Translations under genes and position numbers: made by a program
NCBI GenBank assembly: GCA_021795575.1
Contig: JAJYPH010000004.1
Span: 1-57,277 of the forward strand
From: Bacillota bacterium
GTDB taxonomy: Bacteria > Bacillota > Sulfobacillia > Sulfobacillales > JAIMBI01
Reading direction: 5' to 3'
DNA: 57,277 bases
In this document: piece by piece, positions 26,100 through 35,539 of the stretch
Position numbering within the stretch: the first letter of the stretch is position 1
Layout of the letters: every line of letters begins with the position of its first letter
Notes under the pieces: generated by a model
What the model saw: the letters and a program-made list of their open reading frames with translations, nothing else
Databases searched by the model: none
Told to the model about the DNA's origin: nothing

Positions 26100-27204
26100 T
26101 CAGCCGCCGCCGCCGGTAATGGTACTGTTGGTCACGTAGGTAACACGCCAACCCGTATTGTCGTCGTACCCCGCCACGTCGATGCCCGAACCCGCCGGTG
26201 CGGTGTCGAAGACGTTATCGGTCTCGTTGGTCGACCACTCTTCGGTAACTCCTCCGTTAAAGCCCCACGCGTCGAAGGCGGCGTTCCACGTCCACCCAGC
26301 GGTGTTGCTTCGGGTCTCGGAGGTTTGGGGCATGGTATGCCACGTGCTTCCGTAGGATCCACTCACCACTTGGGCGTAGTTGAAGTCATTGTTGGTTGCG
26401 TACTGGCTTCCCCCATTGGCTCCTCCCTCAACCGAGACTGGCCACAGCTCCCAAAACGTGCCGGTGCACGTGCTGTAGTACTGTGCCTTTTCACACTTCA
26501 CCACGGTAAGGGCGTTGATGGCCTGACCGACCCATGGGTACGAGCGCCAGCTCGTGGTGGTTCCGTGAGAAACACCGTAAGACCCGTTGGCCGAAAACGA
26601 ACTTCCGTTGCTGCTGTAACCGCCCTGCATGCTCCAGGATCCGGAGGCTGTCACGTGAGTGTGTTGGAGGCCTACTGATCGCCGTTCAGCTCGGCGACCT
26701 GCGTCAGCGTCGCTCCTTCGAAGGACGTCCCACACACGTGGGGGATTGTGGTGGTTGTCCCCGCATCTACCGTTCGGTTTCCGAACCCGCCGGCAAATTC
26801 AGCCGGAGGGCCAAACGGGGGGCCGCGGTGCGTCCGCCCGACGGGTTGCTCGAACCCGCGTGCAGGGAAAAGCCGTGGCTCACCATGCCAGACGTCCCGA
26901 ACGCCAACACCGTCAAGGCTTCATAGCCTTGCGGCTGAGTCGGCGTGGGAACTTCCAGCAAGGCGCTCCCGCTCGAGTTCGCACGCGCCGTCGCCAGAAT
27001 CTTGCCGGTCGCATTTTGCATGACCTCTACCAGCACGCCTTTGGCGCTCGCGTGCGCGCCCTGGGGTGATGCCTACCTTAACAGGCCGATAACTCGGCAT
27101 GGTCGCACCGTTTCAGGCCAAGGGGGGGACGAACCCATTAGGGTTGTGACCAGCACTGCTGCAACGCCGACGGTCCCGATCTCGGCGAATAGCTTTCTCC
27201 TCAT
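26100..27204 (-). pseudogene. Decayed secreted-protein gene
   Basis: Starts at 27204 after GGAGG with a clear signal peptide (MRRKLFAEIGTVGVAAVLV). One frame then runs through an in-frame TAG at 27073 into EVMQNATGKILATARANSS and HAGSSNPSGGRTAAP. A shift near 26780 leads to VDAGTTTTIPHVCGTSFEG, and another near 26680 leads to a Ser/Gly/Asn/Trp-rich C-terminal half ending in ITGGGG. The last part looks like a surface or binding domain; no family recognised. It lies 44 bases upstream of the other decayed exported gene, so both were lost together. Confidence 0.65.
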
Positions 27205-27413
27205 GGCTGTCCCTCCTTCTGGATAATGGTCCTCGTTTTGCCATCTGCCCAGACCCATTTGTTCCCGGTCCCGCTCCTCTGTCAACCTCAGGGCCAACAT
27301 TTCGGACACTTTTTCCTTCAGACCCACGTTACGATGTCTGCCGACCGTATTCCGAACCCCCGGGACCCGGCACCCCGTGGCAGATGATAGACTGACTCGA
27401 AGGGAGTGGTGGC

Positions 27414-27887
27414 GTGCGCATGCGGTCGGCCCGGCCTGAGGAAGCGCCGATCCTCTCGCAGCTGGCCTTGGAATCCAAGGGCGTTTGGGGCTACGACGCC
27501 GCGTTCTTGGAGCAGTGCCGCGAAGAGCTGTCCGTCGCGCCGGCCGACATCGCGTCGCTGGTGGTGGAGGTGGCAGACGAGGGCCCCGGTCAGCCTCCGT
27601 TGGGATTTTTCGTGCTGGACCCGGCAGGCTCCGACGCCCGTTTGGACAAGCTGTATGTCGCACCCGGTCAGCGGCGGCGCGGTGTAGGGGCACGGCTCTG
27701 GACGGCCGCCCTTCGCCACGCCGCCGCTCGTGGGGCACAAACCCTCACGTGGGATGCGGACCCGCATGCCGTCCCGTTCTATGTCCATATGGGCGCTGTG
27801 GAGATTGGCCGGGCCCCCTCCGGCTCGATTCCCGGCCGCACGCTACCCGTGATGCGCGTGTCGTTCCCCGAGCGGCAGGCCCGCTAA
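27414..27887 (+). CDS. GNAT acetyltransferase
   Basis: 157 residues, GTG start after GGGAG. Acetyl-CoA loop VAPGQRRRGVGARLW and a preceding strand LDKLYV define the GNAT fold; the C-terminal VPFYVHMGAVEIG is the usual last strand. The N-terminus MRSARPEEAPILSQLALES resembles the YhdJ/TTP-type small acetyltransferases. Substrate unknown. 28 bases upstream of the isochorismatase-like gene on the same strand. Confidence 0.85.
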   Translation: MRMRSARPEEAPILSQLALESKGVWGYDAAFLEQCREELSVAPADIASLVVEVADEGPGQPPLGFFVLDPAGSDARLDKLYVAPGQRRRGVGARLWTAALRHAAARGAQTLTWDADPHAVPFYVHMGAVEIGRAPSGSIPGRTLPVMRVSFPERQAR

Positions 27888-27914
27888 TACCGGTGAAACA
27901 GGAGGGGTCGGCAG

Positions 27915-28508
27915 ATGAGTGCCCCTGAAGTTCCCGCGGCGCACACCGCGCTTTTGGTGATGGATGTCCAAACGGGCATCGTGGCGCGCTTTGCCAGCGA
28001 TCCCGGGCGGCTCGAACCGCTCCGGGCCGCGGTGGATGCGGCGCGGGCCGCCGGGATCCCGGTCATTTTTGTCCGCGTGGCCTTCCGGCCGGGCTTCCCC
28101 GAAGTGAGCCCGGCCAATCGGTCGTTTTCCGCCATCGCTCAGGGGGGATCCTGGGCCACGGACCCCGAGATGGCCGCCATTCACCCCGCGGTGGATCCCC
28201 GGCCGGACGACCTGGTGGTGACCAAGCTCCGCGTGAGCGCCTTCACGGGCAGCGACCTCGAGGTGCTGCTGCGGGCGCGGGGCCTGACCCATCTGGTGCT
28301 CGCCGGCATCGCCACCAGCGGTGTCGTGCTCTCCACGGTGCGGGAGGCGGCGGACCGGGACTACCGGCTCACGGTGCTGTCTGACGGCTGCCTGGACATG
28401 GATCCCGAGGTGCATCGGGTGCTGATTGAGAAACTTTTCCCACGCCAGGCCGACGTCCTGACGGTGGCCGGCTGGCGGGCCGGACTCGCCGCGGCGCCGC
28501 ATGTCTGA
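27915..28508 (+). CDS. Isochorismatase-like hydrolase without nucleophile Cys
   Basis: 197 residues of the isochorismatase fold. Asp of LLVMDVQ and Lys of VVTKLRVSAF are in place, but the loop that normally carries the nucleophile reads GIATSGVVLST, with Val where Cys is expected. A subgroup with exactly this loop exists, so it is probably not an error, but cysteine-hydrolase chemistry is unlikely. The gene overlaps the glycosyltransferase start by eight bases. Confidence 0.82.
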   Translation: MSAPEVPAAHTALLVMDVQTGIVARFASDPGRLEPLRAAVDAARAAGIPVIFVRVAFRPGFPEVSPANRSFSAIAQGGSWATDPEMAAIHPAVDPRPDDLVVTKLRVSAFTGSDLEVLLRARGLTHLVLAGIATSGVVLSTVREAADRDYRLTVLSDGCLDMDPEVHRVLIEKLFPRQADVLTVAGWRAGLAAAPHV

Positions 28509-29421
28509 CACTCCGGCGGTGGCCCCACGCACGGTGACCATCGCGGCCATCGTCGTGAACTGGCACGACTGGCCCAAGACCCTGGCGGCGGTCGCCTCGC
28601 TCACCGCGTCGGAATCGAGGATGCCCGACACCGGGCGCGTCGGGGTCGCGGTCCAGGTGGTGGTGGTGGACAACGAGTCCACGCCCCCGGTGCCGGACCT
28701 GCCGCCCGGCGTCGAGCTCCTGTGCAGCCCCACCAATCGCGGATACGCCGGCGGCAACAACGCCGGCATTCGCCACATGCTGGCCCGCGACCCGGCGCCG
28801 GACGCCATCGCGATCATCAACAACGACGCCGTCGTCGCCCCCGACATGCTGGCGGAGCTGGCCACGTACCTGGGACAGCATCCCGACGTCGGCGTGGCCG
28901 CCCCGGTCCTGATGGCACCCGACGGGGGCCACGCCTCCAGCGGCGGGTCGTGGGGCTTCTGGCGTCTCACGCGCTATGGCGAGGCGCCGGCCGGCCCGCG
29001 GCGGGTCGACTTTGCCATTGGCGCGGCCCTGTTGGTGCCCCGGACCGTGATGGAGGCGGCCGGGGGGTTCGACGAGCGCTTCTTTCACTATGGCGAAGAC
29101 TTGGACTTCTGCTTCCGGCTGGCGGCGAGCGGCTACGGGGTCGTGGTGGTGCCCACCGCCCAGGCGGTTCATGCGGGCCACAATTCGCTTGGGCGGCGGC
29201 AGGATCAGTTGGCCTACTACGTGGTGCGCAACGCGTGGCTCTTTGCCAAGAAGCACGGACCTGGGGCGCCCATCGGCTGGGCCCAAGTGGCGGCCCACCT
29301 GGTCCCAGTGCGGTCGTGGATCCGTCGCCGGCCCACGACCGCGGCGGCGGCTTGGCGGGGGTGTTGGGACGGGCTCCGCGGCATCCACGGCCAGGTCGAC
29401 ATTGGGCACCGCCGCGATTGA
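28501..29421 (+). CDS. Family 2 glycosyltransferase
   Basis: 306 residues. GT-A fold with TIAAIVVNWHDWPKTL at the N-terminus, NRGYAGGNNAGI, the metal-binding-type INNDA and the acceptor-side FDERFFHYGEDLDFC. This is the rhamnosyl-/GlcNAc-transferase subgroup that adds sugars to cell-surface polymers. No membrane helix. The start overlaps the previous gene, suggesting co-translation; no other polysaccharide genes are near. Confidence 0.87.
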   Translation: MSDTPAVAPRTVTIAAIVVNWHDWPKTLAAVASLTASESRMPDTGRVGVAVQVVVVDNESTPPVPDLPPGVELLCSPTNRGYAGGNNAGIRHMLARDPAPDAIAIINNDAVVAPDMLAELATYLGQHPDVGVAAPVLMAPDGGHASSGGSWGFWRLTRYGEAPAGPRRVDFAIGAALLVPRTVMEAAGGFDERFFHYGEDLDFCFRLAASGYGVVVVPTAQAVHAGHNSLGRRQDQLAYYVVRNAWLFAKKHGPGAPIGWAQVAAHLVPVRSWIRRRPTTAAAAWRGCWDGLRGIHGQVDIGHRRD

Positions 29422-29422
29422 T

Positions 29423-30052
29423 CTAGGACAGGTTCATCTGCCCTTTCAACGCGGTCAGCTCCTGGCTTAAGTGCGCCATCTGCTCCTCAGCCATGACCAG
29501 AAATTCTGGGAGATGGCCCTCGGCCTCTCGGTCCGGGTCGGCCAACAGGCGCTTCAACTCCGCGTAGATGTCCAGGGTCTGGTCCACCTGCTGACGCAAC
29601 CGCTGCACCTGGTCCTCCCGCTGGCGGCGTACATCCCCCGCCTGGCGTCGTTCGAAGTGTCTGGCCAGCAAGGCCCCCAAAAGCCGGTCATCTGTCGACA
29701 CGCGTATGGAGATCGGGCTGCGCGTCTCGCTGCGGGCCGCCTCAATCCAAAGCAGGGGATCGGGAATCGGGACACCGCGGGCAAAGCCTTCCCACGGCAC
29801 CAGCGGCACTTCGATGCGGCGGTGCACCCCAAAGGCCATCGCCAGCGGTGCATCGGTGTCCACCGTCGGCGTGAACCGTACGCGCTCCGCGTGGGCCAGC
29901 AGGTAGCCCACCATCAGGTGGGCGGGGGGAATCGACATCGTCAGGCGCGCCAGGTGTGCCAGAGTTTGCCGGGTCTCGTCCATCGGATCTTGCGGACCGG
30001 ACGGACCGGACGGACCCGAAATCCCGGACCGATCAAACGCTTGGTTGCTCAT
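29423..30052 (-). CDS. Hypothetical protein with GPSGP repeat and coiled coil
   Basis: 209 residues from the ATG at 30052 after AAGGGGG. No family recognised. Near the N-terminus a short collagen-like run (GPSGPSGP) is encoded by tandem GGACC-type repeats. The middle carries PIPDPLLWIEAA, and the last 70 residues are charged and helical (RQREDQVQRLRQQVDQTL region), probably a coiled coil. Its end lies one base from the convergent glycosyltransferase stop. Confidence 0.65.
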   Translation of the reverse strand: MSNQAFDRSGISGPSGPSGPQDPMDETRQTLAHLARLTMSIPPAHLMVGYLLAHAERVRFTPTVDTDAPLAMAFGVHRRIEVPLVPWEGFARGVPIPDPLLWIEAARSETRSPISIRVSTDDRLLGALLARHFERRQAGDVRRQREDQVQRLRQQVDQTLDIYAELKRLLADPDREAEGHLPEFLVMAEEQMAHLSQELTALKGQMNLS

Positions 30053-30155
30053 CGCCCGCCCCCTTGCCATCGCCCGACTGCACGCATCGGTAGACGATAC
30101 CGAACTTCTCACCGGCCGTAAACCGGCCCGACCTCTCTGGCCGGGGCAACTTCCG

Positions 30156-31244
30156 TCACGCCTCCCCCCGGTCGGGCCGAAACGGGCCCAGATTAAATGG
30201 CACCGCCACGTCAAACAACAGCGCGTACACCACGTCCGCCATGAGGGGACCCAACGTGAAGCCATGCCACCCCGCGCCGACCGCGACCGCCAGCCCGTCC
30301 AACCCCGGCCAGCCGCCCATCAGCGGGAGACCATCCGCCATCGCCGGGCCCAGGCGCGCCGTCACGGCCGCCACGCGTCCCTCGGCCACCGCAGGCAGGA
30401 GATCGGCCGCGTCCAGCGTCCGCCGAAGTGTCGCCGCGGACGCGACCGCCTGATAGTCGCCTCCCTCGCTCGCCGACACGAGGGCGACGCGGCCGGTGTC
30501 CTGAGGCACCACGAGCCGTCCCCGCCCCACAATGGCGACCGGCGGGGGCGGCACTCCATCCAGCACCACTTCGGTCCAGCGCTGGGCCGCCAGGGGCAAG
30601 GGAGCCGCCCCCTCCGGCCACAATCCCGCCGCCTCGGCCCCGGTGGCCAGTACCACCGCCCCCCCGGGGAGAATCTCGCCGGGCAGCCGGACGCCGTGCA
30701 CCCGCTCGCCCCGCACGTCCAGCGCCAGCGCCGGCGTGCCCCATCGCACGCGTCCACCCCGGCGCAACAGCGATGCGAACAACAACGTGCCCAAACGGTG
30801 CGGATCCACCCGCAGCGCGTCGCGGTGCAGCATGCCCGCCTCGATGTGGCGTCCCAATCCCGGCACCACCTCGGCCAACTCTCCGCCCGCCACCCACCGG
30901 GCCGTGGGGTGGCGTCGCTCCAGGCGCGGCCGCACGCGTTCGAGCTCCTGGCGGTGGAAGGGGCTCTCGGCCACCGCCAGCACCCCCGCCGCGCGGGGCA
31001 GCTGGTCCACGAGGTCGGCATCCACCAGCCAGTCGGGCCAGCGGTGCACCGCGTCATCCACCACATCCACCAGGGGTGGGGCGGCGGCACCGTCCAGCGC
31101 CGGCGCCACCAGCCCGATGCCGCTCCAGGCGGCGCCGGGGTCGCTGCGATCCACCAGCGTCACGTCCAGTCCTTCGCGCGCCAAGCGCTCGGCGGTCATG
31201 AGGCCCACGAGGCCCCCGCCCACGATCACGACATCGGTCAGCAT
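30156..31244 (-). CDS. FAD-dependent oxidoreductase (glycine-oxidase-like)
   Basis: 362 residues from an ATG at 31244 after AGAGGGGTGG. DVVIVGGGLVGLMTAERLA is the FAD motif; AGWHGFTLGPLMADVV near the end is the second FAD contact of the DAO family. Length and layout resemble ThiO glycine oxidase or sarcosine-oxidase-type enzymes. No thi genes are next to it, so the thiamine role is not supported. It differs clearly from the other DAO protein at 10058-11281. Confidence 0.83.
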   Translation of the reverse strand: MLTDVVIVGGGLVGLMTAERLAREGLDVTLVDRSDPGAAWSGIGLVAPALDGAAAPPLVDVVDDAVHRWPDWLVDADLVDQLPRAAGVLAVAESPFHRQELERVRPRLERRHPTARWVAGGELAEVVPGLGRHIEAGMLHRDALRVDPHRLGTLLFASLLRRGGRVRWGTPALALDVRGERVHGVRLPGEILPGGAVVLATGAEAAGLWPEGAAPLPLAAQRWTEVVLDGVPPPPVAIVGRGRLVVPQDTGRVALVSASEGGDYQAVASAATLRRTLDAADLLPAVAEGRVAAVTARLGPAMADGLPLMGGWPGLDGLAVAVGAGWHGFTLGPLMADVVYALLFDVAVPFNLGPFRPDRGEA

Positions 31245-31490
31245 GGTCCACCCCTCTTGCGGCGTCTTGACGCGCGTCCCTTCCGGCCCTCGCAAGCTCC
31301 CGGCCGCCCCCCGGGGGCGGATTTCCCCGGCATCACTCTCTCCACTGTACTCCAGCGCCCGCCGCGGCGAAAATTGGGCTCGGGGGAATTTTTAGAGCCC
31401 CGGGGGAAATCCTGTGGGGCAGGGGCGGCAGGATCCCGGCCGCGGGGCGCGAAGCTCTCCTTGACCCGAGTGGCCAGGAGGGATGCGCAA

Positions 31491-31895
31491 GTGCAGTGGC
31501 TGGTATACGTTCATCTGGGGTTTGCCATCGCATTGATGGCCGGCACGCTTTGGCTCAGCATCGTGACCTTTCGCGCCCGACCCACCGGCGCCGTGCCCGG
31601 GTCCGTATGGAAGGGCCTCACGCACGTAGATCGCTTGATTGGCCTGCAAGCGGTGGTGGGCGTCATCCTGTATTTTACCGTCGGCCACGCCAAGGACCCG
31701 CTGCATTACTTGTACGGCGCGATTTTGTTGCTGGCGGTCCTGGTGGAGCAGGCGCTGCGGCCGGGGCGGGGGCTTCGGGACGTCATGACCCGGGACTACG
31801 GCCGTTTCAACGAGCCGCTGGTCTACGCCATACTTATCTTTGTGATGTTCCTGCTGGCGGCGCGCGGCTTCACCACCGGGCTCTGGGGCTTCTAA
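31491..31895 (+). CDS. Small four-helix membrane protein
   Basis: 134 residues from a GTG at 31491, nine bases after AGGAGG. Four hydrophobic segments are visible: LVYVHLGFAIALMAGTLWL, LIGLQAVVGVILYFTV, YLYGAILLLAVLVEQAL and LVYAILIFVMFLLAARGF. His7 in the first segment and His63 recall small haem-binding or cytochrome-oxidase-associated membrane proteins. That is a guess; no family firmly recognised. Confidence 0.72.
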   Translation: MQWLVYVHLGFAIALMAGTLWLSIVTFRARPTGAVPGSVWKGLTHVDRLIGLQAVVGVILYFTVGHAKDPLHYLYGAILLLAVLVEQALRPGRGLRDVMTRDYGRFNEPLVYAILIFVMFLLAARGFTTGLWGF

Positions 31896-31985
31896 CAACA
31901 ATTGCTCGCGCCGCGACGCCCTCGCGGGCAGGAATCGGCGCCGGAAGGGCGAATTTCTATGACAGCCCGAGCCGGGTCAACGAAC

Positions 31986-32013
31986 CACCGCCACGTTCCA
32001 TATAGTGGCGGTG
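31986..32013 (+). terminator. Hairpin in the leader of the SirB1-like gene
   Basis: CACCGCCAC pairs perfectly with GTGGCGGTG across a ten-base AT-rich loop (GTTCCATATA). It lies 90 bases after the small membrane protein and 85 before the next start. No T run; terminator or leader structure. Confidence 0.4.
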
Positions 32014-32097
32014 ACTGGGGCCTACCGGGATCCACGCCCGTCTGTCCGACGTACCCGGGTCATAGGGTCCACGGAGGTGTCAAGGGGGAGGGAGAGC

Positions 32098-32946
32098 ATG
32101 AAAACCTGGACCGACAACGAATTGCGGGCCCTCATCGTGCTGTTGGGCGACGACGACATCAAGACGGCCCGCATCGCGCGCCAAACCTTGTTGGAAGCCC
32201 GGCAGCAGGCTCGCCCCTACCTGGAAGCTTCGCGAGAAGCCGACGATCCCCATGTGCGCACCCGCGTCTACGGCATATTGGAGACACTCCGGCTGGACGA
32301 GTTGGGCGCACGGTTTCAGCGGTTTGCCAGTCTCCCCACCCCGTGGCTGGACTTGGAAGACGGCGCCATGCTGGTCGCCGAATCGGCTTACCCCGGGTTG
32401 GACCGGGGCCACTACCACCGGCAGCTGGACGAGATGGCTGAGGACTTGGCGGTTCGCCTGGGTGGCGTGCCCAAGGGCCGGGACGTGATTGTCGCCATGA
32501 ACGACTATCTTTTCGGTGAGCTGGGGTTTCGCGGCAACGAAGAAAACTACTACGATCCCGACAACTGCTATGTGAACCGCGTGCTGGACCGACGGCTGGG
32601 CATGCCTATCCAGCTGGCCACCGTGTACCTGCTGCTAGCCCGCCGGCTTCGGTTGCCCGTGACCGGCATTGGCATGCCGGGACACTTTCTGCTGCAGTAC
32701 AACGACGCTTTTTTCATTGACCCGTTCCACGGCGGCCAGATCTTGTCGCGAGCCGACTGCGTACAGTTTCTGGTCACGAACGGATTTGGGTACCATCCGT
32801 CGTACCTGAGCCCTACGCCCACCCGCTTCATGCTGGTGCGCATGCTGACCATTCTGATTCAGCTGTACAGTCAGAACGATCCGGAGCGGGCGGAAAGCCT
32901 GTCCCAGTACCGCGACGCGTTGACGAGCCTGCCCACGGCGCTGTGA
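32098..32946 (+). CDS. SirB1/transglutaminase-like family protein
   Basis: 282 residues from the ATG at 32098 after AAGGGGGAGG. The segment LFGELGFRGNEENYYDPDNC and RRLGMPIQLATVYLLLARRLRLPVTGIGMPGHF are the core of the SirB1_N family. The Cys in DPDNCYVN and the His in GMPGHF correspond to papain-like/transglutaminase positions. Function is not established, though such proteins often sit near signalling genes. The stop abuts the convergent moaA stop without a gap. Confidence 0.82.
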   Translation: MKTWTDNELRALIVLLGDDDIKTARIARQTLLEARQQARPYLEASREADDPHVRTRVYGILETLRLDELGARFQRFASLPTPWLDLEDGAMLVAESAYPGLDRGHYHRQLDEMAEDLAVRLGGVPKGRDVIVAMNDYLFGELGFRGNEENYYDPDNCYVNRVLDRRLGMPIQLATVYLLLARRLRLPVTGIGMPGHFLLQYNDAFFIDPFHGGQILSRADCVQFLVTNGFGYHPSYLSPTPTRFMLVRMLTILIQLYSQNDPERAESLSQYRDALTSLPTAL

Positions 32947-33954
32947 TCAGCCGCCGATGCGGTGCATCGTGCGCTCGGGCTTGACAAAGCCCGGTTGCGC
33001 AATGAGATGCCCGGCCCATTTTTCGGCCACCGCGTCGCGCATCCGCTCCACCAGGGCCTCATCGTCGGCTCCACCGCGCAGCAGAGCCCGCAGATCGGTC
33101 TCGTCGGTGGCAAACAGGCAGTTGCGAATCCGACCCTCGGCCGTCAGGCGCACACGGTCGCAGTCCGCACAGAACGGCTCCGACACCGACGCGATCACCC
33201 CAAATGTGCCGCGGCCGTCCCGAAAGCGATACAGGCGGGCCGGGCTGGCCTTGTCCTCGCCCACCTCGTCCACCGGCCCGATGGTCCGCGCCACCTCCAA
33301 GATTTCGGCCAGAGTCACCACCGTCTGCCGCTGCCAGATGTTGTCGGCGTCCAGCGGCATAAACTCAATGAACCGGACCACGTGTCCCGTGTCGCGGGCC
33401 CACAGCAGAAACTCCCCAATCTCGCTGTCGTTGACGCCGCGCATGACGACGGTGTTGATCTTAACCGGGGTGAGCCCCGCGGCCTCGGCCGCCTGGATGC
33501 CCGCCAGCACCTCCTTGAGGTAGCGGCGGCGCGCCAGCACCTGAAACCGTACGGGGTCAAGCGTATCGAGGCTCACGTTCACGCCGTCCAACCCCGCCTC
33601 GACCAGCGGGGCGGCCAGCCGGGGCAGCATGAACCCGTTGGTGGTCATCGACACGCGATGCACGCCGGCCAGCTGCTTCAGCCGCCGGGTGATGTCCACG
33701 ACGTCCGGCCGCATCAGCGGCTCGCCGCCGGTGAGGCGAATGGTATCCGCCCCCATCTCCGCGAACAGCCCGGCCACCCGCACAATCTCGTCGGCGGTCA
33801 ACAGCTCCTCGTGGGGTAGGAACTCTGCATCCTCGGGCATACAGTACACGCACCGAAAGTTGCACCGGTCCGTCAGGGAAATGCGCAGCTTGTGGACGAC
33901 GCGTCCAAACTTGTCCCGCAGCACCGGGCGCGTCGTCAGCGGCTCTGTCACCAT
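32947..33954 (-). CDS. moaA: GTP 3',8-cyclase (MoaA)
   Basis: 335 residues. First enzyme of molybdenum-cofactor synthesis: radical-SAM conversion of GTP to the cyclic intermediate used by MoaC. N-terminal cluster Cys31, Cys35, Cys38 in CNFRCVYC; C-terminal cluster in CADC followed 13 residues later by Cys; and the essential C-terminal Gly-Gly (HRIGG). The start at 33954 has GGGGGTGG five bases upstream. No other mo genes are in view. Molybdoenzymes imply a use for Mo here, such as formate dehydrogenase, which in many Sec users is a selenoprotein. Confidence 0.95.
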   Translation of the reverse strand: MVTEPLTTRPVLRDKFGRVVHKLRISLTDRCNFRCVYCMPEDAEFLPHEELLTADEIVRVAGLFAEMGADTIRLTGGEPLMRPDVVDITRRLKQLAGVHRVSMTTNGFMLPRLAAPLVEAGLDGVNVSLDTLDPVRFQVLARRRYLKEVLAGIQAAEAAGLTPVKINTVVMRGVNDSEIGEFLLWARDTGHVVRFIEFMPLDADNIWQRQTVVTLAEILEVARTIGPVDEVGEDKASPARLYRFRDGRGTFGVIASVSEPFCADCDRVRLTAEGRIRNCLFATDETDLRALLRGGADDEALVERMRDAVAEKWAGHLIAQPGFVKPERTMHRIGG

Positions 33955-34151
33955 GCGCACCACCCCCTCGTTGTCGTCGTCTCGGGTCGCTTCTCTTGCT
34001 TCTCTTAGTATAGCGGTCTGTCAATGGCAGAGGCATGGCCACGGATTCCCCGACGCCACCGTCCCACCGAGGATGCGCCCACCAGGCCATAACCGGTCTG
34101 TCGATTTACATGTTTGGTATGGTGACCCACGATCCCGGTGGAGGTGTCCCC

Positions 34152-35249
34152 ATGCGTCGGTCGGACCAGTCGATGGTGCTGGCGGCCCTGTTCCTGGTAT
34201 TTCTGCTGGGCATTGCGACCCTGGGTCTCACGTATGGCTCGGTGGCCTATGCCCGCACCCAGCTGCAGAACGCCGTCGATGCGGCCGCCCTGGCCGGGGC
34301 CCAGACGGCGGCCGCGGGTCAGAGCCCCACTCTCAACCAAAGTTGGCTGAAGAGCAAGAATCTCGGCAGCCGCGGTCACCTGACCGTCCGGTTCAGCCCG
34401 TCGGTGGCAGACGGCGTACGCGCCACGGCCAGCACCACCGTCGCCGGAGGGTTCGCATCCCTGTTTGGCGATCGCTCGTTTACCGTCAGTGCCACCGCCG
34501 TCGCCACCTATTCCGCCGGCCCGCCGTTCGACTACGCTCTCTTTCAAGGCTCTCAGAACCCGTCGGCGCTGACAGCCAATGGCAGCCTGAACATCCAGGG
34601 GTCGGCTCACTCCAATGGCGGCATGATGATCGACGGCTCGTACTGTGTCACCCAGGGCATCACCACCGTGACGGGAACCACACGCCACGGATCCGCCGGC
34701 TGCGCCACGGCAGTGACCCAAACCGGCGTCATCCCACTGCCGGTGTGGACCCTCGCGCAGGTCACCCCGCCCGGGGCCTCCACAGAGACGGTCAGCGGCA
34801 CGCCCAGCGGGCCCATCACCGGGCCGATCATCCTGAATGGCCAGGGCCAGGACATCAACTTCAACGGCAGTGAAGCCCTTACCGGCCCCATCCTGATCGT
34901 GAATGCGCCGGCCGTCACCTTTGATGGAAGCGTCTCCTTGACCGGCAGTCTGGTCGTCGATGGCGGCAACCTCACCTTCAACGGATCGGTCAGCCAGTCG
35001 GGGCCCGGCACGGCCGGCATGAGCATCGCCGTGCTGGGTCAGGGGGACAACATCATCATGGACGGCAGCTCGAGCCTGGAGGGCATCTTCTACGACCCTC
35101 AGGGCAGCGTGGACTTCAACGGCTCCGCCACCATCACCGGGGCCGTCATCGCCAACCGGGTGGAGAACCTGAACGGTTCGGCATCCATCACGTACGACGC
35201 GCAGCTCACGAACGCTGTTCCGGTGAAAACCATCCAACTGGTGCAGTAG
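34152..35249 (+). CDS. Tad-like surface protein with beta-solenoid C-terminus
   Basis: 365 residues, ATG at 34152 after GGAGG. Residues about 8-30 form one membrane helix (MVLAALFLVFLLGIATLGL), followed by AYARTQLQNAVDAAALAGA, the signature of TadE/TadG-type pilus-assembly (Flp minor pilin) N-termini. From about residue 135 the chain is made of short repeats with an N-G-S core (FNGSEALTG, FDGSVSLTG, FNGSVSQSG, DGSSSLEG, FNGSATITG), as in right-handed beta-helix or DUF7305-type domains. Probably anchored in the membrane and displayed outside. No tad ATPase genes are nearby. Confidence 0.78.
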   Translation: MRRSDQSMVLAALFLVFLLGIATLGLTYGSVAYARTQLQNAVDAAALAGAQTAAAGQSPTLNQSWLKSKNLGSRGHLTVRFSPSVADGVRATASTTVAGGFASLFGDRSFTVSATAVATYSAGPPFDYALFQGSQNPSALTANGSLNIQGSAHSNGGMMIDGSYCVTQGITTVTGTTRHGSAGCATAVTQTGVIPLPVWTLAQVTPPGASTETVSGTPSGPITGPIILNGQGQDINFNGSEALTGPILIVNAPAVTFDGSVSLTGSLVVDGGNLTFNGSVSQSGPGTAGMSIAVLGQGDNIIMDGSSSLEGIFYDPQGSVDFNGSATITGAVIANRVENLNGSASITYDAQLTNAVPVKTIQLVQ

Positions 35250-35476
35250 GGCCGGACCGACAGCCGCCGCTAGACGACTGCCCGGAGCAGGGGCCGAACC
35301 CACCCTCGGCCTCCGCACTGTTTGCGCTTTTGCTGGGAGAGGCGCATGGTTGGGAAGCAGCCGGTTGTCCCCAGGGAGACCCCCGCGACCATTTTCACCG
35401 GGGAGCTTCTGAGACGTTGCTCGCTTCCGTCCACCGATCCGTATCCCCCAAGATGCAACATAAAATCCGCCAGGTA

Positions 35477-35506
35477 TTGACACTTGCCCAGCGCATGCCA
35501 TATAAT
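35477..35506 (+). promoter_or_regulatory. Perfect sigma-A-type promoter
   Basis: TTGACA at 35477-35482 and TATAAT at 35501-35506 with an 18-base spacer. Both hexamers are exact consensus, rare in this GC-rich sequence. It points at a 58-residue reading frame starting at 35540. The upstream stretch 35250-35476 shows no gene. Confidence 0.8.
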
Positions 35507-35539
35507 GTTTTCATCACGTACTGAGAAGGAAGGGTTCGC

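Noticed and set aside
25001-27204. Stops in the decayed exported genes as selenocysteine sites
   Set aside because: They need several true frameshifts and a TAG; no Cys homologue or GUG hairpin supports Sec.
29990-30030. GGACC tandem repeat as a regulatory or integration repeat
   Set aside because: It lies in frame inside a protein and encodes GPSGPSGP.
34800-35200. N-G-S coding repeats as a CRISPR-like array
   Set aside because: The repeats are irregular in length and continuous in one reading frame, so they encode protein repeats.
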